From Salinimonas marina (GTDB lineage: Bacteria; Pseudomonadota; Gammaproteobacteria; Enterobacterales; Alteromonadaceae): a stretch of 64,000 bases of DNA. The stretch covers positions 1,672,501-1,736,500 of the forward strand of contig NZ_CP064795.1 in the NCBI RefSeq assembly GCF_015644725.1. Reading direction: 5' to 3'. A model generated the notes under the pieces. That model searched no databases. It was not told the DNA's origin and saw only the letters and a list, made by a program, of their open reading frames with translations. This document shows, piece after piece, positions 9,783 to 18,060 of this stretch (position 1 is its first letter; each line of letters starts with the position of its first letter). The position numbers and the translations under genes were made by a program.

Positions 9783-9862
9783 AGCTTTCTAGTTTGGTGG
9801 AATCAGGTGCACCGGTTAATAATGTATCGCGACGGTCGTGACAACGTGGTTGCCAGTTACGC

Positions 9863-9907
9863 ATCTTGTTTCTCGCTCCAGGCTTTTTAGTTTGGTGGAA
9901 TCAGGTG
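9863..9907 (+). repeat. tRNA-Gly 3'-end remnant with duplicated spacer
   Basis: The sequence after the tRNA-Gly (3' acceptor, CTCCA, then CTTTCTAGTTTGGTGGAATC) recurs 97 bases downstream with a few changes. No intact tRNA precedes the second copy. It looks like the remains of a duplicated tRNA-Gly gene whose body decayed. Confidence 0.6.
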
Positions 9908-9969
9908 TTACGGTCTATATCGTATACTGCTTCCTAGCTTCTGACTTAAATGTCAGATAGCAAAAAATT

Positions 9970-10043
9970 GGCGGAATGGCAGAATGGCTATGCAGCGGAT
10001 TGCAAATCCGTCTATCTCGGTTCGACTCCGGGTTCCGCCTCCA
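9970..10043 (+). tRNA. tRNA-Cys (anticodon GCA)
   Basis: 74 nt: acceptor GGCGGAA/TTCCGCC, discriminator T, encoded CCA, anticodon loop TTGCAAA. Middle gene of the Gly-Cys-Leu cluster. Confidence 0.95.
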
Positions 10044-10094
10044 AATTGCTTTTACCAAGGCAATTGCACCAGGTCTGACGACCGAGCCCTCTAA

Positions 10095-10180
10095 GCCCGG
10101 GTGGTGAAATTGGTAGACACAAGGGATTTAAAATCCCTCGATCGTAAGATCGTGCCGGTTCAAGTCCGGCCCGGGCACCA
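10095..10180 (+). tRNA. tRNA-Leu (anticodon UAA), prophage attachment site
   Basis: 86 nt class II tRNA: acceptor GCCCGGG/CCCGGGC, discriminator A, encoded CCA, anticodon loop TTTAAAA, long variable arm. An integrase gene ends only 26 bases past the CCA, so the 3' half of this tRNA is the likely left attachment core, with the phage supplying the same 3' sequence and keeping the tRNA whole. The matching right att copy would lie beyond the window, so the core cannot be delimited. Confidence 0.95.
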
Positions 10181-10205
10181 TTATTTTCCTAATAAAATCA
10201 ATAGT

Positions 10206-11456
10206 TTACATGATTTTGGTTTTATCTTGTGACCGTGATGTGACCATTTGGAACATTTTCGATACTGTCTCAGCCATTCCAGGCATCTCAGAATCCATCC
10301 ATCTACCGTAGTGTTTCTCGAACATCTGGATAGAGGTGTGACCCATCTCCCGCATGATCCAACGCTCAGCAACACCCTTGGTTAAAAGTTGGCTGGCGTA
10401 GGTGTGACGAGCTTGATTGGGGCCGCGGTAACGGATACCCAGTTTCTTTAGAAACGATTCAAAGAACCGCTCGCTGACTCGGGCGCTATTGATGTATGGC
10501 TCATGGGTAAATGTGTCGGTGAAGATAAAGGTGAGCTTTTCCTTTTTCTTGCGTCGTTTGTCTGCCTGAGTGACTTCGACAGTCTGGGGTCGCTGCATAA
10601 AGGTCAGGGCCTTTTGTTGCAGTAGAATGTCCCAGGCTTGATCCAATAGATGAACTGTTCTGACACTGCCTCTGGTTTTCGGTACTTTGTAATCACCGCG
10701 TACCACAGAGCGCCGAACACTCACTTCACGCTTATTGAAGTCCACGTCTTCCCAGGCCAGTGACAACCATTCAGAGATCCGTAATCCTGACCAGCAGGCA
10801 AACAGGAACCCATTACGTTCTGACTCTCGGGTTGTTTCTGTAGCACTGATTATGTCCAGTTCCGCCATCCCGAAGGGATCGGCGTTGTCCTCTGAATCCC
10901 GCTCAAGGTTTTTGACATGGGTGAGGGGGTTGAACTCAATGATGCGATCAGCCAACGCATCCTCGAAGATCCCACGAAGTGGGGTCATTATATCGTTGAT
11001 GGTTTTGTTGGATAGTTCACCCAGATCTCGTACACGCCAGGTTTTGATTTCCGACTGGAGTATTGAATCTAAGGTTCGGTGGCCAAACTTGGGGCGTAAC
11101 CGGTTATCAGCGATACCCTGATAGCCACGCCATGTTTTAGGCGCCAATGAGCTTTCCTTGGTTTTAAGCCAAACATCTAAAGCTTCATTGACGGTGGGTA
11201 CCTGTTGCACCGGCGCAAACAAATCCGCCTTCTTTGAGTCAGGAAAGTGGGAGCGATAGTTAAAGGTACCCTGGGCAATCTCATGCAGGATTACCGTGCG
11301 TTTGTTGTACGCCCATTTGATATTGGCTTTCGTGGCAGCCATATTTTTGAGCGTTTCACGACAACGTACACCTTGAAACCGAAAATCAATTGCAAGTGAG
11401 TCGCCTCGCAATTGAACCCCAGGATAACCTTTTACAAACTCAAGCAACTGACTCAT
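10206..11456 (-). CDS. int: Tyrosine recombinase / phage integrase
   Basis: About 416 residues. The order is an arm-type DNA-binding N-terminus of the DUF3596 kind (GVQLRGDSLAIDFRFQG), a core-binding SAM-like domain and a catalytic domain with R in ACWSGLRISEW, H-R in NQARHTYASQLL and Y in MFEKHYGRW. ATG 11456 (MSQLLEF) is chosen; a longer frame would overlap most of the excisionase start region. It overlaps the xis gene and its stop lies 26 bases from tRNA-Leu, the expected position for site-specific integration at that tRNA. Confidence 0.93.
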   Translation of the reverse strand: MSQLLEFVKGYPGVQLRGDSLAIDFRFQGVRCRETLKNMAATKANIKWAYNKRTVILHEIAQGTFNYRSHFPDSKKADLFAPVQQVPTVNEALDVWLKTKESSLAPKTWRGYQGIADNRLRPKFGHRTLDSILQSEIKTWRVRDLGELSNKTINDIMTPLRGIFEDALADRIIEFNPLTHVKNLERDSEDNADPFGMAELDIISATETTRESERNGFLFACWSGLRISEWLSLAWEDVDFNKREVSVRRSVVRGDYKVPKTRGSVRTVHLLDQAWDILLQQKALTFMQRPQTVEVTQADKRRKKKEKLTFIFTDTFTHEPYINSARVSERFFESFLKKLGIRYRGPNQARHTYASQLLTKGVAERWIMREMGHTSIQMFEKHYGRWMDSEMPGMAETVSKMFQMVTSRSQDKTKIM

Positions 11457-11646
11457 TGAATTCCTCGAAAAGTTGGTCGATGTTCTCATAATGATACATG
11501 ATTACACCGTGAACTTTCTTCCAATGCTGTCCTTCGATAAATTTACCGCGGTTACGGCGCTTATCCAGGGCCTGAACCGTAATACCTTTATGTTGTTCAA
11601 TGATCTCGGCGCGTACCCAGCCTAGACGAACGTAACTAATTTTCAT
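11440..11646 (-). CDS. Putative excisionase (DUF1233-like)
   Basis: 68 residues, basic, with the pattern of small phage excisionases: WVRAEIIEQHKGITVQALDKRRNRGKFIEGQHWKK reads as a winged-helix directionality factor. It lies directly before int and overlaps it, so the two are translated together. It would bias the integrase towards excision. Confidence 0.7.
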   Translation of the reverse strand: MKISYVRLGWVRAEIIEQHKGITVQALDKRRNRGKFIEGQHWKKVHGVIMYHYENIDQLFEEFNESVA

Positions 11647-11702
11647 AAAATGATTTCTCTTGTAGTAGTCGGAATGGGTCCGACGATTTTTAAGGATAAT
11701 AA
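11647..11702. promoter_or_regulatory. Divergent control region between xis and lipoprotein gene
   Basis: A 56-base gap between divergent genes with a perfect inverted repeat GTCGGA-ATGGG-TCCGAC at 11668-11684 that could be an operator. AAGGATAATAA before ATG 11703 is a good ribosome binding site for the plus-strand gene. A switch controlling integration could sit here, but no repressor gene was identified. Confidence 0.4.
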
Positions 11703-12158
11703 ATGAGATTACTCTCAGTGGTTGGTGCGGCGCTTTTGACAGTTGGGTGTACCAGTACCCCTAAATACAAAACCATGGATGCAGATACCTACACATTCTT
11801 TTCGACTCATATGTTACGAACAGAAAAGTGCTTCGTTCAGAACATGATCTCTCCAACGGAATACGCCCAGAGTAAACAAAACATCGGGTATAGTCTTAAT
11901 ACCTGGGTGTATCAACCAGATAGATTAGAGCGTGAGTACACCACTATGTATAATAGTACCTCCAGTATGACGCCATCTGCGTGTCGTGAGGTTCAAGGAC
12001 AGATCGCAGAAGCTACGCTAATTATCAACAAAGACGTAAATCGCCAACAAGCAAACGCGAATGCCCAGTCTACCCAATGGGAGCAGCTTTCAGAGATAAT
12101 GAATCAGGACAAAACCACCTGGTGCCACAAGGTGGGTTCCACAGTCATGTGTAACTAA
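11703..12158 (+). CDS. Putative lipoprotein, likely expressed in the lysogen
   Basis: 151 residues. The N-terminus MRLLSVVGAALLTVGC is a lipoprotein signal with cysteine at 16; the -3 position is T instead of the usual L. The mature part has no recognised domain but has four further cysteines that could form disulfides. It is the only plus-strand gene in the 30-kb minus-strand early block and has its own ribosome site and terminator. That is typical of a moron: superinfection exclusion or host fitness are plausible but unproven. Confidence 0.75.
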   Translation: MRLLSVVGAALLTVGCTSTPKYKTMDADTYTFFSTHMLRTEKCFVQNMISPTEYAQSKQNIGYSLNTWVYQPDRLEREYTTMYNSTSSMTPSACREVQGQIAEATLIINKDVNRQQANANAQSTQWEQLSEIMNQDKTTWCHKVGSTVMCN

Positions 12159-12160
12159 AA

Positions 12161-12190
12161 GAAGCCCCTTAATAGGGGCTTCGTTGTTTT
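12161..12190. terminator. Bidirectional terminator
   Basis: GAAGCCCC-TTAATA-GGGGCTTC between convergent genes, with short T-rich flanks. Serves the lipoprotein gene and the minus-strand early operon. Confidence 0.75.
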
Positions 12191-12398
12191 AGTCGAGTAC
12201 TGCTTTTAACAGCTCAATCTGGTCCCAAGACAGCTCCAGAGTAGTTGGCGTTAGTACTCCTGGACCGGCAATAGAAATTGCGGCACCTTCACCGTTTGGC
12301 CAGGAGGTCTGCTGAACGAGGGCTGTTTTATCCTCGGTCCAACGATGACGTACCTCGATCATTTCTTCCTCGACTTCTATTGGCTCAAATTCACTCAT
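12189..12398 (-). CDS. Hypothetical phage protein (69 aa)
   Basis: A small acidic protein (MSEFEPIEVEEEMIEV) with no recognised domain. Its ATG overlaps the stop of the ligase gene by ATGA, so it belongs to the same transcript. Last gene of the replication operon before the terminator. Confidence 0.6.
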   Translation of the reverse strand: MSEFEPIEVEEEMIEVRHRWTEDKTALVQQTSWPNGEGAAISIAGPGVLTPTTLELSWDQIELLKAVLD

Positions 12399-13558
12399 AC
12401 GTCCTCACGTATACGTAATGCCACCGGGTGGAACGGAATTCCGTCCGGGGTGTAGTTGAAAAATTTAACCGTAAGCATTTTGCCGTAGTTGCTTTCGGCT
12501 TCCTGAGCGTGGCGGTGCTTCTCGTACATATCACCTGGCGCGGTGACTGAGAACTGTATACCGTTAGGCGCACGACAGATGTAAATGCCAACGTCCAAGT
12601 CGTGGCGTTCATTGCGCTTACCTGTCTGGTGACCGGTAATTTCAAACTCAGCGTCCTGAAAATCCTTTTTCTTCATCAGCGAAGGGGAGCGTTTACCGTC
12701 CTCGTAGCTGTGAATGCCCTGCCGAACAATCGTTCCTTCATACCCCATACCAATGTACTTGGCGTGCAGGTCGTTCAGTTCCCGATCTGTCAACACCACG
12801 GTCGTTTCGGTTACGGTCACGCACGTAGTCACCATATTCGCATGAATATCAGATAGGACTTCATGGCGGCTCGGGTAGGGCATATCGCGTACTACGTCGT
12901 ACAGGCAGTAGCATAAATGTCGGGACTCAGGCTTGGGTTTCTTAACCAGGGAGCTAATGCGCTGCAGCGTTTCACCGTGGGCGTAGACTTCACCATCGAG
13001 CGTTTCACCTTCCCAGATACCACAGTCGAATGCGGTTTGCAGGTCGGCGCGGATATGCTCAACGTCCAGTACTTTACCCTGGCGCGAGTACAGCACCACT
13101 TGGCCGTCTTTCACTGTGGCCAGCATCCGGTGACCATCCATTTTTGGCTGGGCCAAAACGGGATAATTCCAGGCTTTAACCTTCTCAATGGGTTGGGCCA
13201 GCATCGGCTTGATGAAACCCAGTGCGTTCGTGGTCCTCTGCCCGGGCTCAGGCATCTCATAGGTGTACCCTTTGTCCAGTTTTTTACTGACTTTGGACTT
13301 AGCTTCACTGATAGCCTGCTCCAATGGGGTTGTCTCATTGGCCCGACCGATGTTCTTACCTTCAGCAGTGTAGCTATCCGTCACCACGGGCTTACCACCA
13401 AGCTTTTTGGTCGCAGTAGTACGGGTTAGGGGGTATGGGTTGATATTAAACACTTCAATTTTCCAGCTACCAATGTCGCCGTTACTATGCGTGGTAAATA
13501 GCTCCTGGCCATATTCGTAGGTACCTGCGTTCAATATATCTTCAACTTGCATGGTCAT
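12395..13558 (-). CDS. ATP-dependent DNA ligase
   Basis: 387 residues. An N-terminal WGR-like segment (GSWKIEVFN) precedes the adenylation domain with motif I KMDGHR (lysine AMP-linked), motif IIIa-like LCYCLYDV, motif IV GYEGTIVR and motif V SLMKKKDF, followed by an OB-fold. Seals nicks during phage DNA replication and circularisation. ATG 13558 overlaps the dUTPase stop (ATGA) and has GGGAG at proper distance. Confidence 0.93.
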   Translation of the reverse strand: MTMQVEDILNAGTYEYGQELFTTHSNGDIGSWKIEVFNINPYPLTRTTATKKLGGKPVVTDSYTAEGKNIGRANETTPLEQAISEAKSKVSKKLDKGYTYEMPEPGQRTTNALGFIKPMLAQPIEKVKAWNYPVLAQPKMDGHRMLATVKDGQVVLYSRQGKVLDVEHIRADLQTAFDCGIWEGETLDGEVYAHGETLQRISSLVKKPKPESRHLCYCLYDVVRDMPYPSRHEVLSDIHANMVTTCVTVTETTVVLTDRELNDLHAKYIGMGYEGTIVRQGIHSYEDGKRSPSLMKKKDFQDAEFEITGHQTGKRNERHDLDVGIYICRAPNGIQFSVTAPGDMYEKHRHAQEAESNYGKMLTVKFFNYTPDGIPFHPVALRIREDV

Positions 13559-14199
13559 AAGCAAAGCTCCCGGTAGCGTTCATTTAGTGCAGTAGCCAGT
13601 TTGGAATCCAGATCCGGATCATCCGCTGATAAGGTATCCAGGATTTCGGTCAGGTGTTCATTGTCCTCACGGCCATCCCATACCTTGACGTAGGTACCTT
13701 CTTTGTAGCCGTGGTCCTGGCGGAAGAAGTTCAGTACATTCTTGCCCACGTATTGACGGTACAGGTCATCAGTGGACATACCCGCCTGAGCCAACACATA
13801 CATGAACTCAGGTACGGATGGGTCACCGGCAGCAAGCGTGCTGATCAGATACTGCAGATTACCCAACAGGTCATTGCCTTTTACCCAAGAGGGTATGAAG
13901 CGAGCCGGGCTTGCCATATGAGTAACACTTGCCTCGGCCAATTCGAGATCGCCGTCAGAGGTGACAATCCACTCAGACAAGATGAAGTGCCAAATATCCA
14001 CCAACTCCATCCGTAGTTGGGGCATATTCGGGGTTTGTTTCTTCCACCACTTCCAGCCATGATGGTCTACGGCTTCTGCGGCTTCGAGTGTGGCAGCCAG
14101 CAGCCAGTTGTTATCAGCGTTGACCCAGTCAGGGTTAACCTTGCCGTTCATGGCTGATTGCATTGACAGCATGGTTCTAACTTGTTCTTTGGTAAGCAT
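13555..14199 (-). CDS. Dimeric (all-alpha) dUTPase
   Basis: 214 residues of the dUTPase_2 family: LEAAEAVDHHGWKWWKK and ELVDIWHF supply the acidic metal ligands, and NVLNFFRQDHGYKEGTYVK with WDGREDNEHL is the family's C-terminal signature. Hydrolyses dUTP to dUMP, which ThyX encoded two genes away can methylate. The prophage also encodes an unrelated trimeric dUTPase at 33.9 kb. Confidence 0.92.
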   Translation of the reverse strand: MLTKEQVRTMLSMQSAMNGKVNPDWVNADNNWLLAATLEAAEAVDHHGWKWWKKQTPNMPQLRMELVDIWHFILSEWIVTSDGDLELAEASVTHMASPARFIPSWVKGNDLLGNLQYLISTLAAGDPSVPEFMYVLAQAGMSTDDLYRQYVGKNVLNFFRQDHGYKEGTYVKVWDGREDNEHLTEILDTLSADDPDLDSKLATALNERYRELCL

Positions 14200-14218
14200 G
14201 GTATTTTTCTCCAGGTAA

Positions 14219-14247
14219 TAAAAAGGCCACCCGGAGGTGGCCTTTTT
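14219..14247. terminator. Terminator hairpin between SPFH and dUTPase genes
   Basis: GGCCACC-CGGA-GGTGGCC flanked by A and T runs on both sides, usable in either direction. It would isolate the SPFH gene from the dUTPase-ligase genes unless read through. Confidence 0.8.
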
Positions 14248-14268
14248 GAGTAAGGTATTTAGTGAATA

Positions 14269-15126
14269 TTATTTAGAGCGCATATCCATAATTGGCATGG
14301 CACTACTACCCATAATTGTTTGTGGTAGTTTACCGTTCCACGACTGCGCTTCGGTCAGCTTTATGATTAGTGGGTTATTCTTCAACGCTTTGGCTTTGGC
14401 TTCAATAGCCTCGGCTTCGGCAAAACCTTTCATTTTAATGGACTCAGCCTGCGCCTTAGCAACTTTCATAATACCCTGGGCTTTTGCATCAGAGGTGTTT
14501 ACTTCACGTAATGCTTCTAAGCGCTGACGTTCCAGCTTATGTTCCTCAGCAGCGGCCAGGTTCTTTTCTGTCTGTTTGGTTTCAATCGAGTTCAAGTACT
14601 TTTGAGGTAAATTGATGTCCTCGATCTGCACGTTGTCTACGGTTACCGGGTAGTGGGCCATTTCTTCTTTCAGTAATGACTCAATCCTGGCAATCGCTGC
14701 AGCGCGGTCCTGAATCAAATGCTCAGCACTGTATTTAGGAATGATTTCCTTAGTCGCAGACCGAAACCGTGGGTCAAGGATACGGCTTTCAAACTGGGTT
14801 AAGCCGCCGTATGAGCGGTACAGTTCCAGGGCTGAGGTACGATCCACAGTCCAGTTCACCGATACTCTGACGGTTATTGGCATTTGCTCATCAGTAGAGG
14901 AGGCCATGGATTCCACGTTTTTACGGGTCCGTACTTCCAGTTCTTCAACTGATTCAGCGAATGGGATTTTAAAGTGCAATCCAGGTGTTTCCTGGGTCTT
15001 GGCTTCACCAAATAATTTGACGATACCTACATGACCTTCTTCGATCTGGTACATCGAGGCGGCGCCAACTATAAGACCGATTACCGTACAAACGCCGGCG
15101 ATAATATAACGTACTGATACTTTCAT
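14269..15126 (-). CDS. SPFH/prohibitin-like membrane protein
   Basis: 285 residues: one N-terminal transmembrane helix (residues 8-26), an SPFH domain (EGHVGIVKLFGEAKTQETPGL) and a long alanine/glutamate/lysine-rich coiled coil. SPFH proteins form large membrane cages that modulate proteases such as FtsH. A phage copy could protect phage proteins or alter lysis timing; this is inference. It has its own terminator. Confidence 0.88.
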   Translation of the reverse strand: MKVSVRYIIAGVCTVIGLIVGAASMYQIEEGHVGIVKLFGEAKTQETPGLHFKIPFAESVEELEVRTRKNVESMASSTDEQMPITVRVSVNWTVDRTSALELYRSYGGLTQFESRILDPRFRSATKEIIPKYSAEHLIQDRAAAIARIESLLKEEMAHYPVTVDNVQIEDINLPQKYLNSIETKQTEKNLAAAEEHKLERQRLEALREVNTSDAKAQGIMKVAKAQAESIKMKGFAEAEAIEAKAKALKNNPLIIKLTEAQSWNGKLPQTIMGSSAMPIMDMRSK

Positions 15127-15162
15127 ATTTTTCTCGTTTTTAAGGGTTCAAAGGAGCAGTGG

Positions 15163-15384
15163 TTATGCTTCGTCTTCATCCATATCCAGGCGCTTTACCA
15201 TCATTTGTGCAATACGCTTTTCGCGTTCTGCTGTACTGATAGTGGCGTCCTGTTCATTGATTTTCATGGCCAGGGCGACTTTACGTTTGTTCGCTGCGGT
15301 GATTTGCTTTTCAGCCTTTAAGGTGGCTTTGTTGCAGATAGCGGTGGCGAGTTTGATCAAGGATGATACGGTGAAGATGGACAT
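15163..15384 (-). CDS. Hypothetical phage protein (73 aa)
   Basis: Begins with a short hydrophobic stretch (MSIFTVSSLIKLATAI), then a charged helix. No domain recognised. Start ATG 15384 has GGAGGGG-type purines upstream. A 7-bp inverted repeat (GTGACAC/GTGTCAC, 15422-15469) lies in its leader. Confidence 0.6.
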   Translation of the reverse strand: MSIFTVSSLIKLATAICNKATLKAEKQITAANKRKVALAMKINEQDATISTAEREKRIAQMMVKRLDMDEDEA

Positions 15385-15503
15385 AGTTTTATGCTCTTGG
15401 ATAGATATAAGGAGGGGATAGGTGACACGACCAGTTGGTCTTTTCAGATTTCTCCGATGGCGGGTGTCACTGCCTAGCTGATTAGCCCGTTAGGGTTGTT
15501 CAA

Positions 15504-16460
15504 CTATGAGGAAATTGATTTCCAGATTGCACTGTGCTCGGAGGCCAACATTATGTTGTCCCACTCTACAGCCAGGTCCTGGATTTCTTTTTGTGCGTGT
15601 GAATCAATGCGCTGTTGGTAAGCACGGTTCCACGCATTTAATGAGGCGGTCACATAGTAACTCGTCAACATAGACTGTGGCAAGAGGCTTCTGACCTGTT
15701 CAGGGGCAAAACCTTCCTGGATCGTTTCACCGTACAATTCTCTGAAGTCATTGTGAAACGTAGTGGTATAACCACACATGTCTTCGTTGTCCGGGTGAAC
15801 ACCGCCGGAACCCTGCTTAATAGAACCATCAGGTCTACTACGCCACTCGGCTATATCATAGAAATCAGGCGTGTCGTCCACATAGCGGCGTGACACTTCA
15901 TTGTAGGTGGTGCCTATCATGTGCTTGAAGCGCTGACGGGCAACAAAGATGGGCACGGTTTCACGCATGGTCACATCAATGAATGCCGGATCGGTTTCAT
16001 CGGTCACCTGCCACAGGTGATGCGGTTTGTCTCTGACTGGTGCGTAAGGCAGTAATGCCTTGGCGCACTCCGGGGCCACTTTGTAAATAAAGTGGATCAC
16101 GTCCAGACGGAACGCCTCTTTAATCAGGTCGTTCTTGATCAGGTGAGCCCAGCCGTACAGCGAGGTACGGAACTTGAAAATACCCTTATTTTTGTCAGTA
16201 CGCCATGCGGCTGACGCGACGTCCTCCGGGTTGATGTTTTCTAAGTCCACAAAGACAAAGTCACTGGCCAGGGTAAACCGGACATGACTGAACGGGGTCC
16301 AGTGTCGGTGTGTAGCCAGGTAGCTGACCAGACCTTCATCAGAACCCTTTGGTTTGTCTTTGCGGTAGGTGAACTCAGTCGATTCTTTATCCATGGACAC
16401 CCGGGCAGCGTTCACGGTCATCAAATCGGCACTGGTCTGTGGGATATACTCAGCTTTCAT
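15504..16460 (-). CDS. thyX: FAD-dependent thymidylate synthase ThyX
   Basis: 318 residues. The phage-type ThyX signature reads RFKHMIGTTYNEVSRRY in the C-terminal half. ThyX methylates dUMP to dTMP using methylene-tetrahydrofolate and FADH2. With the two dUTPases and the dNMP kinase it forms a thymidine-supply set. The start overlaps the preceding gene by ATGA. Confidence 0.92.
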   Translation of the reverse strand: MKAEYIPQTSADLMTVNAARVSMDKESTEFTYRKDKPKGSDEGLVSYLATHRHWTPFSHVRFTLASDFVFVDLENINPEDVASAAWRTDKNKGIFKFRTSLYGWAHLIKNDLIKEAFRLDVIHFIYKVAPECAKALLPYAPVRDKPHHLWQVTDETDPAFIDVTMRETVPIFVARQRFKHMIGTTYNEVSRRYVDDTPDFYDIAEWRSRPDGSIKQGSGGVHPDNEDMCGYTTTFHNDFRELYGETIQEGFAPEQVRSLLPQSMLTSYYVTASLNAWNRAYQQRIDSHAQKEIQDLAVEWDNIMLASEHSAIWKSISS

Positions 16461-16732
16461 TGGGTTCTCTCAAAAGTGGTTGCGTTGATATCTGTAAATG
16501 GGCGCCTGAGGTGCCGTACTTGCTCAACTAGCGTACCGTTTTGATCACGCTCGAAAATGGCAGTACGGTACCCCAGGCCCCAAAAGATATTGTTTAATGC
16601 TTTGTAGTCATGGCGGGTGAAATTCCCCCGCAGTCCCTTTACACACACCATTTTTCGGGTGGGGTAGGTAACCGTGAAGGTACAGTCTGGTCGTCGCCAG
16701 ATCTGCTGGACATTCTCTACCTCAAACTTCAT
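16457..16732 (-). CDS. Hypothetical phage protein (91 aa)
   Basis: ATG 16732 (MKFEVENVQ) is chosen because GGGAGC lies six bases upstream; a longer frame to 16789 would run inside the neighbouring gene. No domain recognised; basic and aromatic residues could suit nucleic-acid binding. Overlaps both neighbours, so it is part of the thyX operon. Confidence 0.6.
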   Translation of the reverse strand: MKFEVENVQQIWRRPDCTFTVTYPTRKMVCVKGLRGNFTRHDYKALNNIFWGLGYRTAIFERDQNGTLVEQVRHLRRPFTDINATTFERTQ

Positions 16733-17234
16733 CAGCCTGCTCCCTGAGCTGCTGATAAGTCCCATTTTGTAAGTCCTGGTACTGCTCAACAGGTACCATT
16801 ACCCATTTGGGTATGCGTTTGTGGGTAATTATCGTAATGGTTTCGTCGTCTTCGGGTATCAGTCCTTGTCTCAGTGAAGCCAATGACATAGTAGGGGCGT
16901 CTATCCCCATGCGCGGGAGATCGCGGATGCGATACTCTCTTAATTTTGCGTACACCACTTGGATACTTAACCCAAGTAGATGTGACATTTCTTCGGGCGT
17001 ATAGCCGTTGGTCCACATAGCGATTAAGGCATCTTTGTTTTGCCGTTCGCGTACTGCAGATCCACTTTCAAGTCGCCAGATTTGCCGGCGGCTCCATATG
17101 GTGTCTTTAGTAACACCGTAAATCATGGCAATTTCACTGTCTGATTTGCCGTCTGCGATGTACTGGATTACATCTTTTTTGTCACTCTCAAGAGGGGGTT
17201 TTCGTAAGATAGGAAGGGGGGATGATCTGTTCAT
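16722..17234 (-). CDS. Putative helix-turn-helix protein
   Basis: 170 residues from ATG 17234 (MNRSSPLP). Two helix-turn-helix-like segments are visible: SDSEIAMIYGVTKDTIWSRR and TPEEMSHLLGLSIQVVYAK, each like a terminase-small or Hin-type DNA-binding unit. It could be a transcription regulator or replication accessory. A 7-bp hairpin with a 3-nt loop (TTCCACA-AAG-TGTGGAA) lies at 17274-17290, 40 bases upstream. Confidence 0.6.
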   Translation of the reverse strand: MNRSSPLPILRKPPLESDKKDVIQYIADGKSDSEIAMIYGVTKDTIWSRRQIWRLESGSAVRERQNKDALIAMWTNGYTPEEMSHLLGLSIQVVYAKLREYRIRDLPRMGIDAPTMSLASLRQGLIPEDDETITIITHKRIPKWVMVPVEQYQDLQNGTYQQLREQADEV

Positions 17235-17293
17235 GGTAGGATTCTGGTAGGTCCGTGGAACAGAGCACCCCTGTTCCACAAAGTGTGGAAGGG

Positions 17294-17509
17294 TTATCTC
17301 ATTTTACGTGAGCGGATTAGTCGAGCATGATCGTCGCGGCAGTCTTCATCACAGAATAACTGGGCACCGGGTAAACGTTCACGACAGAAATGACAACGTC
17401 TAATAGCCACTAGTCGGTCCTCTGCAGGTTTACTTGTTATGGCTTTAATAGCACGTTGGCGTTCAGCTTCTTCTGTTTCAGAAGCACGATCAATAGGGTC
17501 GGCGTACAT
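17294..17509 (-). CDS. Small zinc-finger protein (DksA/TraR-like or related)
   Basis: 71 residues from ATG 17509 (MYADPIDRASETEEAERQRA), with GAGGT upstream. The N-terminus resembles TraR/DksA small regulators and the end has CHFC-x9-CDEDC, a four-cysteine zinc site. TraR-type proteins bind the RNA polymerase secondary channel; for this one that is only a suggestion. Confidence 0.6.
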   Translation of the reverse strand: MYADPIDRASETEEAERQRAIKAITSKPAEDRLVAIRRCHFCRERLPGAQLFCDEDCRDDHARLIRSRKMR

Positions 17510-17519
17510 AAATACCTCA

Positions 17520-18002
17520 TTACGCAATTAAGGAATAAATCTCATTTTTGTCGGTTTTCTCGAAGGCGAGTGCACCAAGACTTTCAAGCATTTTAAACGC
17601 CTGTTCTTCGCGCCATTCGTAGATATAGGGGGTAGCCAGCCAACCTACACTGAGTAGGTGATTTGGGTTAAACCCATCTACAAGTTTTTTGTGGTGTGTA
17701 TTAAGTGTTTCCACCATATCCCGCTGGAATTGGGGATGAGTGACTTGGATTTCTTCTGACTTTGAATAGTGCTTCCCAAAGACATTGATACCAAACACGG
17801 CAATATACACAGTCCACTGGTGACGTAATTGTGAGATCAACTGAAAAGTGGCCGGGTGCATGACCAGTGGTTTTTGAGTCCGTAGATCCAATAACTGGCA
17901 TGGGCCTTGTGCTGCAACACAACCGATGGCGGTGTGCTTGAGCTTTTGACGAGCTAAACGCTCAGCCGTTTTAATACTATTGTGGGCTTTGCGCTTACGC
18001 AT
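17520..18002 (-). CDS. Hypothetical phage protein (160 aa)
   Basis: A basic N-terminus (MRKRKAHNSIKTAERLARQK) is followed by mixed alpha/beta sequence with no recognised domain. It directly follows the DNA polymerase, so a replication role is possible. A GC-closed hairpin at the polymerase stop may drive it. Confidence 0.6.
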   Translation of the reverse strand: MRKRKAHNSIKTAERLARQKLKHTAIGCVAAQGPCQLLDLRTQKPLVMHPATFQLISQLRHQWTVYIAVFGINVFGKHYSKSEEIQVTHPQFQRDMVETLNTHHKKLVDGFNPNHLLSVGWLATPYIYEWREEQAFKMLESLGALAFEKTDKNEIYSLIA

Positions 18003-18045
18003 GTAACAGTACCTATATATTTACAAAAAGCAAGTTAAAGCCCGG

Positions 18046-18060
18046 CGCCGCTATGCGGCG
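18046..18060 (-). promoter_or_regulatory. N4-type hairpin promoter candidate (CGCCGC-TAT-GCGGCG)
   Basis: A 6-bp stem with a 3-nt loop at the stop codon of the DNA polymerase gene, 51 bases before the next start. It shares the GC-nnn-GC closing step with the other early-region hairpins. It could also be part of a polymerase-gene terminator, but no T run follows. Confidence 0.3.

Noticed and set aside
16722..17234. CI-type repressor
   Set aside because: Helix-turn-helix-like segments are visible but no S24 peptidase or CI-like C-terminal domain; the position in the thyX operon does not suit a repressor.
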